DNA of 64,000 nt. It comes from Anoxynatronum sibiricum. Its GTDB lineage: Bacteria; Bacillota; Clostridia; Peptostreptococcales; Tindalliaceae. Positions within the stretch are counted from its first letter, which is position 1. The number at the start of each line of letters is the position of its first letter. The stretch covers positions 118,895-182,894 of the forward strand of contig NZ_JBCITM010000008.1 in assembly GCF_039414295.1 (NCBI RefSeq). The letters are read 5' to 3'. A program made the position numbers and the translations under genes. The notes under the pieces were generated by a model. The model saw only the letters and a list, made by a program, of their open reading frames with translations, did not search any database and had not been told where the DNA came from. This document shows, piece after piece, positions 7,948 to 15,702 of this stretch.

Positions 7948-9672
7948 ATGACCTTTACTCCTGCACAGGCTTTTGGTAAGTATACGATTCTCTCTTCAAA
8001 CCTGATTGCATCGGTGTTGATGCTGTTATTGGCATTCTATTTTTACTACCGTTCCAAAAAATCGCCTCTTCTGTATGCCTACCTTTCCATCCTGGGACTA
8101 CTCATGCTGTGGACGGTTTCGAAAGTTTTTAAAACCGTTACCCCCAACGTAATTTCCCGGTGGATTTTTGTTGTTATCCAGTACATTGGCGTTCAGTTTT
8201 TAGGCTTTTCCATTCTTCTCTTTGCCATCCTCTTCGCCGGCTATGCGCTTCCTGGCCGGAAGCTGCTCACTCTTTTGTTAATCCATCCGGTGGTCAGTTT
8301 TCTTGTCGTGTTAACCAACCCCCTGCATATGCAGTTTTATACCGTGTTCACTTATGACCGCACCCGTTTCGGCCCGTTTTTTTTACCCAGTCAGATCATT
8401 CTTTACTTATACATTATCGTGGGTATGGTCCTGCTGGTGCGGCGTTCTTTTGAACCCAGCTTTCACCGGAAAAAGCGCATCATCAGCCGGCTGTTTTCAG
8501 TGCTGGCCATCGTGCCCCTGTTCGTGAACTTTTATTACATTACCTTCAAGTTCACAGACATTCCCTGGATCTTTCCCTTTCGCCCCTTTGATGTGACACC
8601 CATTGCCATGGCTCTTTCCATGACCTTGTTTGCCATTCCCGCCATCAAATATAATTTTCTTGATATCGTGCCCCTCTCTTACCAGCATCTCTATCACCAT
8701 ATTGATGCGGGCATTATTCAGTTTGATGATAAGCTTCGCATCCTGAATACCAACCGGGTTGCCCAAAAAAGGGGGCTTCCTCCAGGTTCGCAGGAATACC
8801 TCTCAACACTTCCTGAAACCATCTTCCCCGAAGATTTGGCAGATTCCAGACAGGCCCTGTCGACCCTCCTTGCCCAGTTCAACGAAGCCCCCATGCCCCT
8901 TATCACCCATTTCAACGGCGTCTATCATAAATGGCGCATCGCTGCTCTGGATGACGGCACGTATGTGCTGTTGTTTATTGATATCACAGAAATCATTGAT
9001 CTCCAGCATCAGCTTCAAACATCACAGACCACACTGGCAGGCATCCACGATGAGCTTCTGGATCTGACTGAAAAAGAAAAAGCGCTGGCGATGTTTCGCG
9101 CCCGCGCTGCAGTTTCTCAAAATGTGCATGACATCGTTGGTCACAGCCTGACCGTTGTCATGGGTACGTTGGAATTGGCCCTTCTGGAAGAAAACATGGC
9201 TGAAATTGACGAGAAGCTTCATCAAGCCCAGGAATTATTATTGAACAGCCTCTCCGACCTGAATCATTCCATGATCGACAACAGTTGTCCGGACATCCCT
9301 AACCTCATCGAGGCGATTACCAACCTGGAAGCAGGCACCATGACACTGGATTTAAACTGTCACGGGAATCCTTACCCCTTAAAACCTGCTGAAAACGAGG
9401 CAGTTTACAGGCTGTGCCAAGAAGCTGTCACCAATGCCATCAAGCACGGCAATGCTGCCACCCTTCATCTTTTTTTACGGTATCATCCAGATCACTTCGA
9501 GATTTATGCCATCGATGATGGCTGTGGGTGCCCTGCCATCAAAGAAAGTATGGGTCTTTCAGGGATTCAGAAAAGGATCTCACGGTTGGGAGGGCACGTT
9601 TCTTTCGGGTCTGGAGATGACGGTGGGTTTCATATTCACGGCCGTTTACCCGCCGGTGTGGTTGTTAAATAA
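7948..9672 (+). CDS. 7TM sensor histidine kinase (HisKA_3/NarL-type)
   Basis: A 574-residue membrane histidine kinase. The N-terminal 220 residues hold seven hydrophobic segments like the 7TM sensor module of histidine kinases. A PAS-like domain follows (YHHIDAGIIQFDDKLRILNT, about 250-350). The dimerisation domain contains NVHDIVGHSLTVVMG with phospho-accepting His394, the H-box form that pairs with NarL/LuxR regulators. The ATPase domain shows EAVTNAIKHG (Asn496), DDGCG (Asp524) and GLSGIQKRISRLGG. GAGGTG precedes the ATG. It runs head-on into the response regulator at 9665-10312 with an 8-base overlap of the 3' ends, so partnership is likely even though they are not co-transcribed. The signal is unknown. 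Confidence 0.9.
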   Translation: MTFTPAQAFGKYTILSSNLIASVLMLLLAFYFYYRSKKSPLLYAYLSILGLLMLWTVSKVFKTVTPNVISRWIFVVIQYIGVQFLGFSILLFAILFAGYALPGRKLLTLLLIHPVVSFLVVLTNPLHMQFYTVFTYDRTRFGPFFLPSQIILYLYIIVGMVLLVRRSFEPSFHRKKRIISRLFSVLAIVPLFVNFYYITFKFTDIPWIFPFRPFDVTPIAMALSMTLFAIPAIKYNFLDIVPLSYQHLYHHIDAGIIQFDDKLRILNTNRVAQKRGLPPGSQEYLSTLPETIFPEDLADSRQALSTLLAQFNEAPMPLITHFNGVYHKWRIAALDDGTYVLLFIDITEIIDLQHQLQTSQTTLAGIHDELLDLTEKEKALAMFRARAAVSQNVHDIVGHSLTVVMGTLELALLEENMAEIDEKLHQAQELLLNSLSDLNHSMIDNSCPDIPNLIEAITNLEAGTMTLDLNCHGNPYPLKPAENEAVYRLCQEAVTNAIKHGNAATLHLFLRYHPDHFEIYAIDDGCGCPAIKESMGLSGIQKRISRLGGHVSFGSGDDGGFHIHGRLPAGVVVK

Positions 9673-10312
9673 GGTTGTTTTTCAGGGCGTAGATGGATAT
9701 TTGAGTGCGATCGCTCAAACCGGTTTTTGACAACAGCTGTGACACCCTGTTTTTAATCGTCCCTTCGCTATAGCTGAGCGCTTTTGCAATTTCTTTATTG
9801 GTCTTCCCTTCCGCAATGCACTTCACAATTTGAAGATCTGTTTTGCTAAATTGCACCCCTTCAACTTCCATTTGCATCTTAGCGTCGCTGCAAAGCTGAC
9901 TGTCACGTTTCAAGCCCGTCTCATAGATTTCACGATGAACCACCAGCATGTCGTGAGCCACACAAAAAATGGATGACAGCAGTGCAGCCGGTTTCATGTT
10001 CTTCAGCAAATAGCCGTCTGCTCCGGCCAGAAATGCGTCATTGATACTAAAGGGGTCCTCAAAAGTGGTGAGCATCATCACTTTCATCAACGGGTGGGCT
10101 TCTTTTATTTTTTTCAGCGCCGACAGGCCATCCATTTCCGGCATTCGGATATCCAGCAGGACGACATCAGGTTCATGCACATCGGCCATTTCCACAGCTT
10201 CATGGCCATTTTGCACGCATCCCACCATTTCAAACCGCTGGTCGGCCTTCACAATTTCTTCAAGCATGGTTAAGAAAAGAATTTGATCATCTGCCAATAG
10301 CACCTTAATCAT
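9665..10312 (-). CDS. NarL/LuxR-family response regulator
   Basis: A 215-residue two-component regulator. The receiver has the acidic pair Asp8/Asp9, phospho-acceptor Asp54 in VVLLDIRMPEMDG, Thr82 and Lys104. The C-terminal helix-turn-helix reads IVKCIAEGKTNKEIAKALSYSEGTIKN up to SDRTQISIYA, the LuxR/GerE type. It overlaps the stop of the upstream sensor-like gene by 8 bases, so the two are co-translated. The kinase at 7948 faces it and has the matching HisKA_3 H-box. Target genes cannot be read from the window. Confidence 0.93.
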   Translation of the reverse strand: MIKVLLADDQILFLTMLEEIVKADQRFEMVGCVQNGHEAVEMADVHEPDVVLLDIRMPEMDGLSALKKIKEAHPLMKVMMLTTFEDPFSINDAFLAGADGYLLKNMKPAALLSSIFCVAHDMLVVHREIYETGLKRDSQLCSDAKMQMEVEGVQFSKTDLQIVKCIAEGKTNKEIAKALSYSEGTIKNRVSQLLSKTGLSDRTQISIYALKNNLI

Positions 10313-11285
10313 TTGAGGTCACCTTCTCTTTCGTTACCATCTGCCTGACAACCAGGCGCAGTTTTTTGTATAACTCACCCACACCCTGGTTGATGTTGGC
10401 CACCCGTTCCTTTTTTTCTTTGCGTGTTATCTGCTGGTTTCTTCGTATCCCCTGAATATCACGTATGTACTGGTTTGTCGCTTCAATAATGCTTTGGTTA
10501 ACCGCCTGAAGCAACCGGTCTTTTTCTTTTTCATAACCAAACTCTTCCAGTTTTTTGAGGGATGCTTCCATTTTTTTGTTCAGTTCCAACCGCTGCTGAT
10601 TTTGCTCCTGAATAGATTCAATAAGTTCTATTTCTTCTGCTGCCTGATGAATCAGTAAAACAGTTCCAACCCAGTCTTCATCTTCATCAAACACTTTTGA
10701 TAAAATGAAATAGCCTTTGCGGCTTGGAATCATGATTTTAAAGTGCTTCAGCGACTGATGCGGTTTTCGATGCTCAAAAAAATCTTCCAGCACCGCCTTT
10801 TGCTCCGGATTAATTTCTGCTTCATACTGGTTTAAGCAGGCCCTCAAATCTACCACCGGTGCTGCCTTCAGGCAGTGGATATCACCGTGATTCGTTGCCG
10901 ACAAACGGAATGCACTGTCATAAATATAGACCTGATCTTCCATAGACTGAAAGACCGCTTCAAGGGGAGTGCTTTGCTGCGACGCTTGTGCCTGGCCTGT
11001 TTCTTCTGTCAGACAACAAATGCCGGCTTTTACCAGGGCCCCCATGGCCAGCGCCAGCGCTACCCACTGTACCTTTTCATGAGTGGCCCGCATCGGCAGT
11101 TCAAGCATGGCAATGATCATCAGCTTTGTCATCAAAAAAACAACGGCTGCCACCGAGGCAACATGAAACCATTTCAGCCACTTGATGTTCCCATGGCGAT
11201 GATGCCATCGAAAGTTAACCCAGATGATGAACATCAGAGGCACCATCCACAGAATCGCGCCCACTAATGATGTGGTGGTATACAT
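10305..11285 (-). CDS. Membrane PAS-like sensor lacking kinase domain
   Basis: A 326-residue protein with three hydrophobic segments (about residues 5-95), a PAS-like domain (LEAVFQSMEDQVYIYD to VGTVLLIHQ) and a long C-terminal coiled coil. After the PAS end, AAEEIELIESIQEQ leads into a helix laid out like the facing kinase (TEIIDLQHQLQTSQ). However, EKEKDRLLQAVNQSII stands where the kinase has its HDIVGH H-box, and no ATPase domain follows. I read it as a kinase relative that lost catalysis, or an accessory sensor. The start at 11285 is set by GGAGG 7 bases upstream; the longer open frame adds an unlikely 35-residue leader. It is cotranscribed with the response regulator. Confidence 0.7.
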   Translation of the reverse strand: MYTTTSLVGAILWMVPLMFIIWVNFRWHHRHGNIKWLKWFHVASVAAVVFLMTKLMIIAMLELPMRATHEKVQWVALALAMGALVKAGICCLTEETGQAQASQQSTPLEAVFQSMEDQVYIYDSAFRLSATNHGDIHCLKAAPVVDLRACLNQYEAEINPEQKAVLEDFFEHRKPHQSLKHFKIMIPSRKGYFILSKVFDEDEDWVGTVLLIHQAAEEIELIESIQEQNQQRLELNKKMEASLKKLEEFGYEKEKDRLLQAVNQSIIEATNQYIRDIQGIRRNQQITRKEKKERVANINQGVGELYKKLRLVVRQMVTKEKVTSND

Positions 11286-11464
11286 GCCTGTGCCTCCTGT
11301 CGTCGGGGATCCATTTCTTTCATCGTCGGATGACGCTGTTGTGTCTATCTTATCACAAGTATCCTCAAGGCTTCCACAGTTCTCCAGCACCAGTCACCCG
11401 AAAATTTCGTCTTCACGCCCCTCATCCGCTTTCTTTTTCTGGTTTTTCTGGTGCTTCCACAATT

Positions 11465-11547
11465 TTGTCCACCGAACTGCCGAGGTTATCCCCAGCTTTT
11501 TCCCCATTTTCCACAGGAAGATCGCTGTTTTCCACAGGTTATCCACA
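11465..11547 (+). other. Cluster of DnaA-box-like sites
   Basis: The exact DnaA box TTATCCACA occurs at 11539-11547. One-mismatch forms surround it: TTTTCCACA at 11507-11515 and 11528-11536, and TTATCCCCA at 11486-11494; a weaker TTGTCCACC lies at 11465. All are on the same strand in an 83-base gene-free stretch. The spacing suggests DnaA binding, perhaps titration or transcription control. No dnaA or dnaN gene and no long AT-rich unwinding region is nearby, so a replication origin is unlikely. Confidence 0.45.
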
Positions 11548-11667
11548 AAGGCATCTTCCTTTTTTTACCATTGCTGTCATCATCCATGAAGTATGAGAGC
11601 TTTGGCGTAGCATCCCGTAATCAGGAAGTTCTCTGTGCAAAAAGTACAGAAAAGCGCGCAAAAAAGG

Positions 11668-11782
11668 GACAGGTGCGCTGATGGCACCTGTCGAGATAAA
11701 GAACGCCTATTGGACGGAAGTCCCCTTGTGAGGTTTTCGCTATACTATTCGTGACCCCTGATTATTTTGGGGGACTTTTTTT
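11668..11782 (+). terminator. Hairpin plus orphan terminator
   Basis: GACAGGTGC pairs with GCACCTGTC (11668-11692). Further on, AAGTCCCC (11718-11725) pairs with GGGGACTT (11770-11777) over a 44-base loop, followed by a run of seven T. The T run fits plus-strand transcription, but no plus-strand gene lies upstream for more than 2 kb. A short noncoding RNA ending here is possible. The opposite strand has no T run. Confidence 0.45.
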
Positions 11783-11852
11783 AAAATAATATGCTCATTT
11801 TTTTGAGTGCTGTTTTGAGTTCATTTACTGAGTTCATTTTTTGAGTGCTGTT

Positions 11853-12700
11853 TCAGGGAACCAATTCATGGGCCACTGGCTCATCCACCTGATGAAAACG
11901 GTTGTTCTTGAGGATGGCGGCATGATCCACTTTATTCCAGTCCTCTTCTGTTTCCACCAGGAACAGCATCCCCAAGGGCGCATTTCGAAAATTGTTGCCT
12001 GTGAAATTGGCAATGCCGTCAATGGCCACTTTGACAAGTCCCGAGAGATGCTCCTCTTCCTCACCAAGTCCATCCAGCACTGCATTTTTCATATAAAGAA
12101 GGCCCTCTGCCCCACGTGTATCATCCAACCGTCGTAGTCTGCACCAGCCCCCAACGCTTGTCCGTTGCCATCCATCCACACTTCCCGGTTCACCACCAGC
12201 GGTTCCGTCAGTACGATCCCCTCTGTCAGTTTGATGACGTCAACTTTTTCATTTGCCAGCGCCTGCATCAGCGTTGTTTGACTGACAGCCTCTGCCACTG
12301 TATAGTTTTCACCTGATTCGCCTTCCGGCCCCCAATGCTGCTGCCACTGCAACGTTTCCCTGAAGCGCATTTGAATTCCCGGCGGCAGCTCTTCCTTTTC
12401 CATCAGCCCCGGCGGCAATGTAAAGCCCTGCTTTAACAGACCCGGCGGCGTTCCTTTTCCCTGAAGTCCTGGAGGAAGACCGGCCCCTGGGCCATACTCT
12501 CTGAACTTTTCATCATTCTCTTTCTCATGTTCCTGTTGTTGTGTGACTGCCTGTTGCTGCAACCGGCTGACGACCTCTTTACGCGCCTGGCCCGGCGGTA
12601 CTTTGGTTTCTGCAAATACCTGTGTACCACCCACCAGTAATCCAATGACGAATCCAATGACAACTACCATGGATATGATGCGTTTCATGTTCTTACTCAC
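11853..12700 (-). pseudogene. Secreted beta-helix protein, frameshifted
   Basis: A minus-strand gene split by a frameshift near 12105-12111. The 5' part has a signal peptide (MKRIISMVVVIGFVIGLLVGG, ending AETKV), Gln/Glu-rich sequence, repeated PPGL motifs (LPPGLQGKG, LPPGLMEKE), then a right-handed beta-helix-like stretch ending YDGWMIHVG. The following frame continues directly with GAEGLLYMKNAVLDGLG and more beta-helix rungs (FTGNNFRNAPLGMLF). Adding one G to the GGGG run restores a single reading frame of about 282 residues. It could be a true mutation or a sequencing error. The GTG at 12700 is the likely start, with GGAGG 7 bases upstream. The beta-helix resembles pectate-lyase or NosD-like surface proteins; the substrate is unknown. 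Confidence 0.7.
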
Positions 12701-12845
12701 GTGCATTCCTCCCTGGTTTTGACTCTCCCAAAAGGCAGGATCATTTTCCTGTATCCTTTTCATCCATAGTTGCGGGAAGCCGCCGGTCTTTCGGGGGCTC
12801 TTTGAATGTCATCATTTGATAAGTTGCCAAAAGGGGAGTATAGAC

Positions 12846-12870
12846 CCAAAAAGCCGCCCAGGGCGGCTAG
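12846..12870 (-). terminator. Terminator of pyrimidine operon
   Basis: AGCCGCC pairs with GGCGGCT with a three-base loop (12852-12868), followed on the minus strand by TTTTTGGG. It lies about 75 bases after the pyrE stop and should end the pyrR-pyrF-pyrE transcript. Confidence 0.8.
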
Positions 12871-12944
12871 AGGTTGAAGACAAAGGACTTTGGCCAGGGC
12901 ATCAGAAATCAAATCCAGTCTGATGTGATTAAACGGCACTTATG

Positions 12945-13571
12945 CTACGGCAGTAGACGGCTCCCCGGTTTCACCGGCTGGCTGTCCACACAGAGGGGGC
13001 AGTTGTCGGGGTCAAATGTTTCGATGGTCAGTTGAAGCAGTGAGGTGACAGGCACCTGCAGCACATGACTGCCGCCGCTGCGATCCACCAGCACGGCGGC
13101 GGCTTCCACAATCCCCCCGGCTTCCTGCACGCATTCAATGGCTTCCTGCACCGAACCACCGGTGGTGATCACATCTTCCACCACCAGCACCCGTTGTCCT
13201 GGCTGGATGGTGAATCCCCGGCGCAGTTTCATCTTGCCGTCTTCCCGTTCAGTGAAGAGGGCCGGTACCCCCAGCTGGCGTCCCATTTCATAGGCCACAA
13301 TGACGCCGCCCATGGCCGGCCCCACCACCAGATCACAGGTGCCTGTCAGCTTGGCTTTTAAAGCACCCACCAGGGTTTCAGTGTGCCAGGGATATTTCAG
13401 CACCTGGGCGCACTGCACATATTGGCGGCTGTGTTTGCCGGAGGTGAGTCGAAAATGCCCTTCCAACAGTGCCTGAGATTCGATAAAAATGGCTTTGACG
13501 GCTTCCTGATTGATTTGTTCCTGATTCACAGGCTGTTGATTCATAGGCTTCTGATTCATGTGTTCTTTCAT
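12945..13571 (-). CDS. pyrE: Orotate phosphoribosyltransferase
   Basis: PyrE joins orotate and PRPP to make orotidine 5'-phosphate, the fifth step of UMP synthesis. The 208-residue product has the PRPP-binding signature VLVVEDVITTGGS, the loop FTEREDGKMKLRRG with catalytic lysines, and LTSGKHSRQYVQ near the N terminus. The first 24 residues are an unusual run of MNQ/VNQ/INQ repeats encoded by near-identical codons, absent from typical PyrE. GGAGG lies 7 bases before the ATG. It follows pyrF by 46 bases and shares its attenuated transcript. Confidence 0.95.
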   Translation of the reverse strand: MKEHMNQKPMNQQPVNQEQINQEAVKAIFIESQALLEGHFRLTSGKHSRQYVQCAQVLKYPWHTETLVGALKAKLTGTCDLVVGPAMGGVIVAYEMGRQLGVPALFTEREDGKMKLRRGFTIQPGQRVLVVEDVITTGGSVQEAIECVQEAGGIVEAAAVLVDRSGGSHVLQVPVTSLLQLTIETFDPDNCPLCVDSQPVKPGSRLLP

Positions 13572-13617
13572 TAATATGCCTCCCTGGTTTCAAAATAGTG
13601 AATGGTATGAGGATTGC

Positions 13618-14373
13618 TTACCTGTCCATGGCTTCTAAAAGGCTTCGGGCCGCGTCAGCGGGGTTGGCAGCGGCGGTGATGGGACGGCCCACCACCAGAT
13701 AGTCTGCCCCTGCCTCAAGGGCCATTTCAGGGGTCATCACCCGTGCCTGGTCATTCAAAGCACTGCCGGCGGGTCGGATTCCCGGGGTGACGATTTGAAA
13801 ACCGGTGCCACACTGTTTTCTGATGAGGGCGGCTTCTCGGGCTGAGGCCACCACGCCGTCCAGTCCGGCTTCCTGAGCCAAAACGGCCCATTTCACCACC
13901 TTGTCTTCGATGGTGCCTGTGAATCCCAGATCGGTTTCGAAGGCTTCCTGGTTCATGCTGGTGAGCACAGTGACCCCCAGTACCACCGGCGGCTTTAGTC
14001 CCAATCGGGCCGCTTCTTCCCGGCTGCAAAGCACTGCCTGCCGCATCATTTCCCGGCCGCCCCCGGCGTGCACATTGAACATGCCCACCCCCAGTCGGGT
14101 GGCGGCTCGGGCTGCCTGGCCAACAGTGTTGGGAATGTCATGAAACTTCAGGTCCAGAAACACCTGTTTTCCCTGATTCAGCAGGCTTTTGACCATGGCG
14201 TTGCCTTCATTGTAATACAGTTCCATCCCCACTTTGTACCAGATAATTTCCTTTCCCAGGGCGGTCACCAGCTGGTTCACCTCCCCGGCTTCTGACTTAT
14301 CCAAAGCAACAATGAGTTTTTCCCGGGCATTATTTTGTTTTTGTGCGAGGTCATTTATGACATTTGATGACAT
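13618..14373 (-). CDS. pyrF: Orotidine 5'-phosphate decarboxylase
   Basis: PyrF decarboxylates OMP to UMP, the last step of de novo pyrimidine synthesis. The 251-residue protein carries VALDKSEAG at the start of the barrel, the catalytic DLKFHDIPNTV with its Asp-Lys-Asp network, FNVHAGGG, and a phosphate-binding VTPGIRPAGS region. Length and motifs are those of the group with a Lys-Phe-His-Asp centre. AAAGGAG precedes the ATG by 9 bases. The gene is preceded by a PyrR-binding attenuator and followed by pyrE. Confidence 0.96.
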   Translation of the reverse strand: MSSNVINDLAQKQNNAREKLIVALDKSEAGEVNQLVTALGKEIIWYKVGMELYYNEGNAMVKSLLNQGKQVFLDLKFHDIPNTVGQAARAATRLGVGMFNVHAGGGREMMRQAVLCSREEAARLGLKPPVVLGVTVLTSMNQEAFETDLGFTGTIEDKVVKWAVLAQEAGLDGVVASAREAALIRKQCGTGFQIVTPGIRPAGSALNDQARVMTPEMALEAGADYLVVGRPITAAANPADAARSLLEAMDR

Positions 14374-14550
14374 TGATAAACGCTCCTTTCTGTGCTGCCG
14401 CCTTCATTTTCTCCGACAGTTGTGTCGCCTCTAAAAGGACATTCCCCTTTTAAGCAGCTTTGAACAATTTGCTTTAATACAACTTTGAACAGCTTCTTTT
14501 ATGACAGCTATTTTGCTTTGCACCTCTTTGTTGCTTCCAGCCGTCTTTTC

Positions 14551-14667
14551 CAAAAACGAAAACCCCTTTCATGGGCAGTTGGCATTCCTGCGGCTGAAAG
14601 GGGCACGGGCCGAACTAACGGCAATCACATACCATCGCCTTTCCAGCCTCACAGGACTTGGTTTAAA
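14551..14667 (-). promoter_or_regulatory. PyrR-binding attenuator before pyrF
   Basis: Read on the minus strand, the leader contains TTTAAACC then AAGTCCTGTGAGGCTGG (14643-14667). This fits the published PyrR binding-loop consensus ARUCCNGNGAGGYU at every position. Downstream, CCCCTTTCA pairs with TGAAAGGGG (14563-14603), followed by TTTTCGTTTTT: an intrinsic terminator. GGCTGGAAAGG at the 3' side of the binding loop can instead pair with CCTTTCAGCC in the terminator, with one bulged G, forming the antiterminator. The arrangement predicts that PyrR with UMP stabilises the binding loop and lets the terminator form. Confidence 0.92.
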
Positions 14668-14693
14668 GGGATGCACGATGAAGTTTTTTGTGG

Positions 14694-15239
14694 CTATGGC
14701 GCGGTTTTAATGGTGACCTGATCGGTGCCGTCAGTTTCTGTTAGTTGCACAGCAATCATTTCCTGATGGGAGGTGGGTACATTTTTCCCCACGTAGTCTG
14801 CCCGAATGGGCAGTTCCCGGTGTCCCCGGTCCACCAGCACCGCCGCCTGTATTTTCTGTGCTCGTCCCAAATCCATGAGGGCATCCATGGCAGCCCGAAT
14901 GGTGCGGCCGGTGTAAAGCACATCATCCACCAGCACCACCACCTTGCCTGTGATGGAGAAGGGTAGTTCAGCGGGTTTCACCACTGGCATATCTGAACGG
15001 GTGGTGAGGTCATCCCGGTAAAAGGTGATATCCAACTCTCCCAGAGGAACGGTGACACTTTCGATCTGGCTTATTTTTTCCTGCAGGCGCCGGGCCAGGG
15101 GTACCCCCCGGGTATGAATACCCACCAGCACCACTTCTTCAATCCCCCGGTTTTTTTCGATTATTTCATGGGCCATTCGCGTCAAAGAGCGTCCCATTTT
15201 TTCGCCATCCAGAATCACCGACTTCGTCTGCCATTCCAT
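14694..15239 (-). CDS. pyrR: PyrR regulator / uracil phosphoribosyltransferase
   Basis: PyrR binds pyr mRNA in a UMP-dependent way and often has uracil phosphoribosyltransferase activity. The 181-residue product has the PRPP loop VVLVDDVLYTGRTIRAAMDAL, VGIHTRGVPLARRL near the N terminus, LGELDITFYRDDL and a C-terminal VDRGHRELPIRADYVGKN, all standard for PyrR. The ATG at 15239 has GGAGG 8 bases upstream and gives the family length. An earlier in-frame ATG lies inside the leader hairpins. Transcription continues through the attenuator at 14551-14667 into pyrF. Confidence 0.95.
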   Translation of the reverse strand: MEWQTKSVILDGEKMGRSLTRMAHEIIEKNRGIEEVVLVGIHTRGVPLARRLQEKISQIESVTVPLGELDITFYRDDLTTRSDMPVVKPAELPFSITGKVVVLVDDVLYTGRTIRAAMDALMDLGRAQKIQAAVLVDRGHRELPIRADYVGKNVPTSHQEMIAVQLTETDGTDQVTIKTAP

Positions 15240-15261
15240 TAACATTTCCTCCTTTGCCGTC

Positions 15262-15391
15262 AAAAAAAGACTCACCGTGAGGCAAGCCGTTGTCATCTTA
15301 TTCCGGGAAATACTTTTCCGGTGCTGCCAGGCAAGCCTGCCAGCCAATGCAATGATGGCTCTTTTGTGATCTCACGGAATCACTTTAAAAG
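15262..15391 (-). promoter_or_regulatory. Attenuator in pyrR leader, variant PyrR loop
   Basis: On the minus strand a hairpin with arms CTTTT and GTGAT (joined by AAA), loop TCCGTGAG, and arms ATCAC and AAAAG spans 15361-15391. The UCC...GAG loop and the purine bulge resemble a PyrR binding loop, but it is one base short of the consensus and lacks the GG after GAG. A short terminator, CTCACGGTGAG followed by TC and seven T, lies at 15262-15281. The loop's CCGTGAG is complementary to the terminator's CTCACGG, so the two structures exclude each other. Confidence 0.7.
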
Positions 15392-15403
15392 ATAAACTAC
15401 CTC

Positions 15404-15432
15404 ATTCTATCAGGGTTCATTGCGGGTGTCAA
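15404..15432 (-). promoter_or_regulatory. Sigma-A-type promoter of pyrR operon
   Basis: On the minus strand TTGACA (15427-15432) and TAGAAT (15404-15409) are separated by exactly 17 bases. The start point would fall near 15397, giving a leader of about 158 bases that contains the attenuator. Nothing else was recognised between this promoter and the gene at 15703 apart from a short GTTCCCC/GGGGAA palindrome near 15530-15546. Confidence 0.8.
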
Positions 15433-15702
15433 GGATGCCCGAGGATGTCCCCCTGCTCCACCAGCACTTCCGTTACTTGCCTGCATTGATGTCTTCTCAT
15501 AACCATTCCTTTGAACCGTTCCCTTCAGGTTCCCCTCTGGGGGGAAACTGAAAGAAAGTCATTAACTGATGCAACTTTTTTATTGGATGCCCCGTCTTAA
15601 AGAATGTCGGGTGAAATGCAACACCCCCCAATCATCATCGCAACTTACATTGATTTCAACAGAAATGTCATCCTTGCGATCATATGGAAAGGAGCTATTC
15701 AC

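Noticed and set aside
11465..11547. Chromosomal replication origin
   Set aside because: Boxes resemble DnaA sites, but no dnaA, dnaN, gyr or rpmH gene and no AT-rich unwinding element adjoins them.
13035..13055. TGACAGGCACC sequence inside pyrE as another copy of the 58 kb element
   Set aside because: It is ordinary coding sequence of a conserved gene and shares only the short core by chance.
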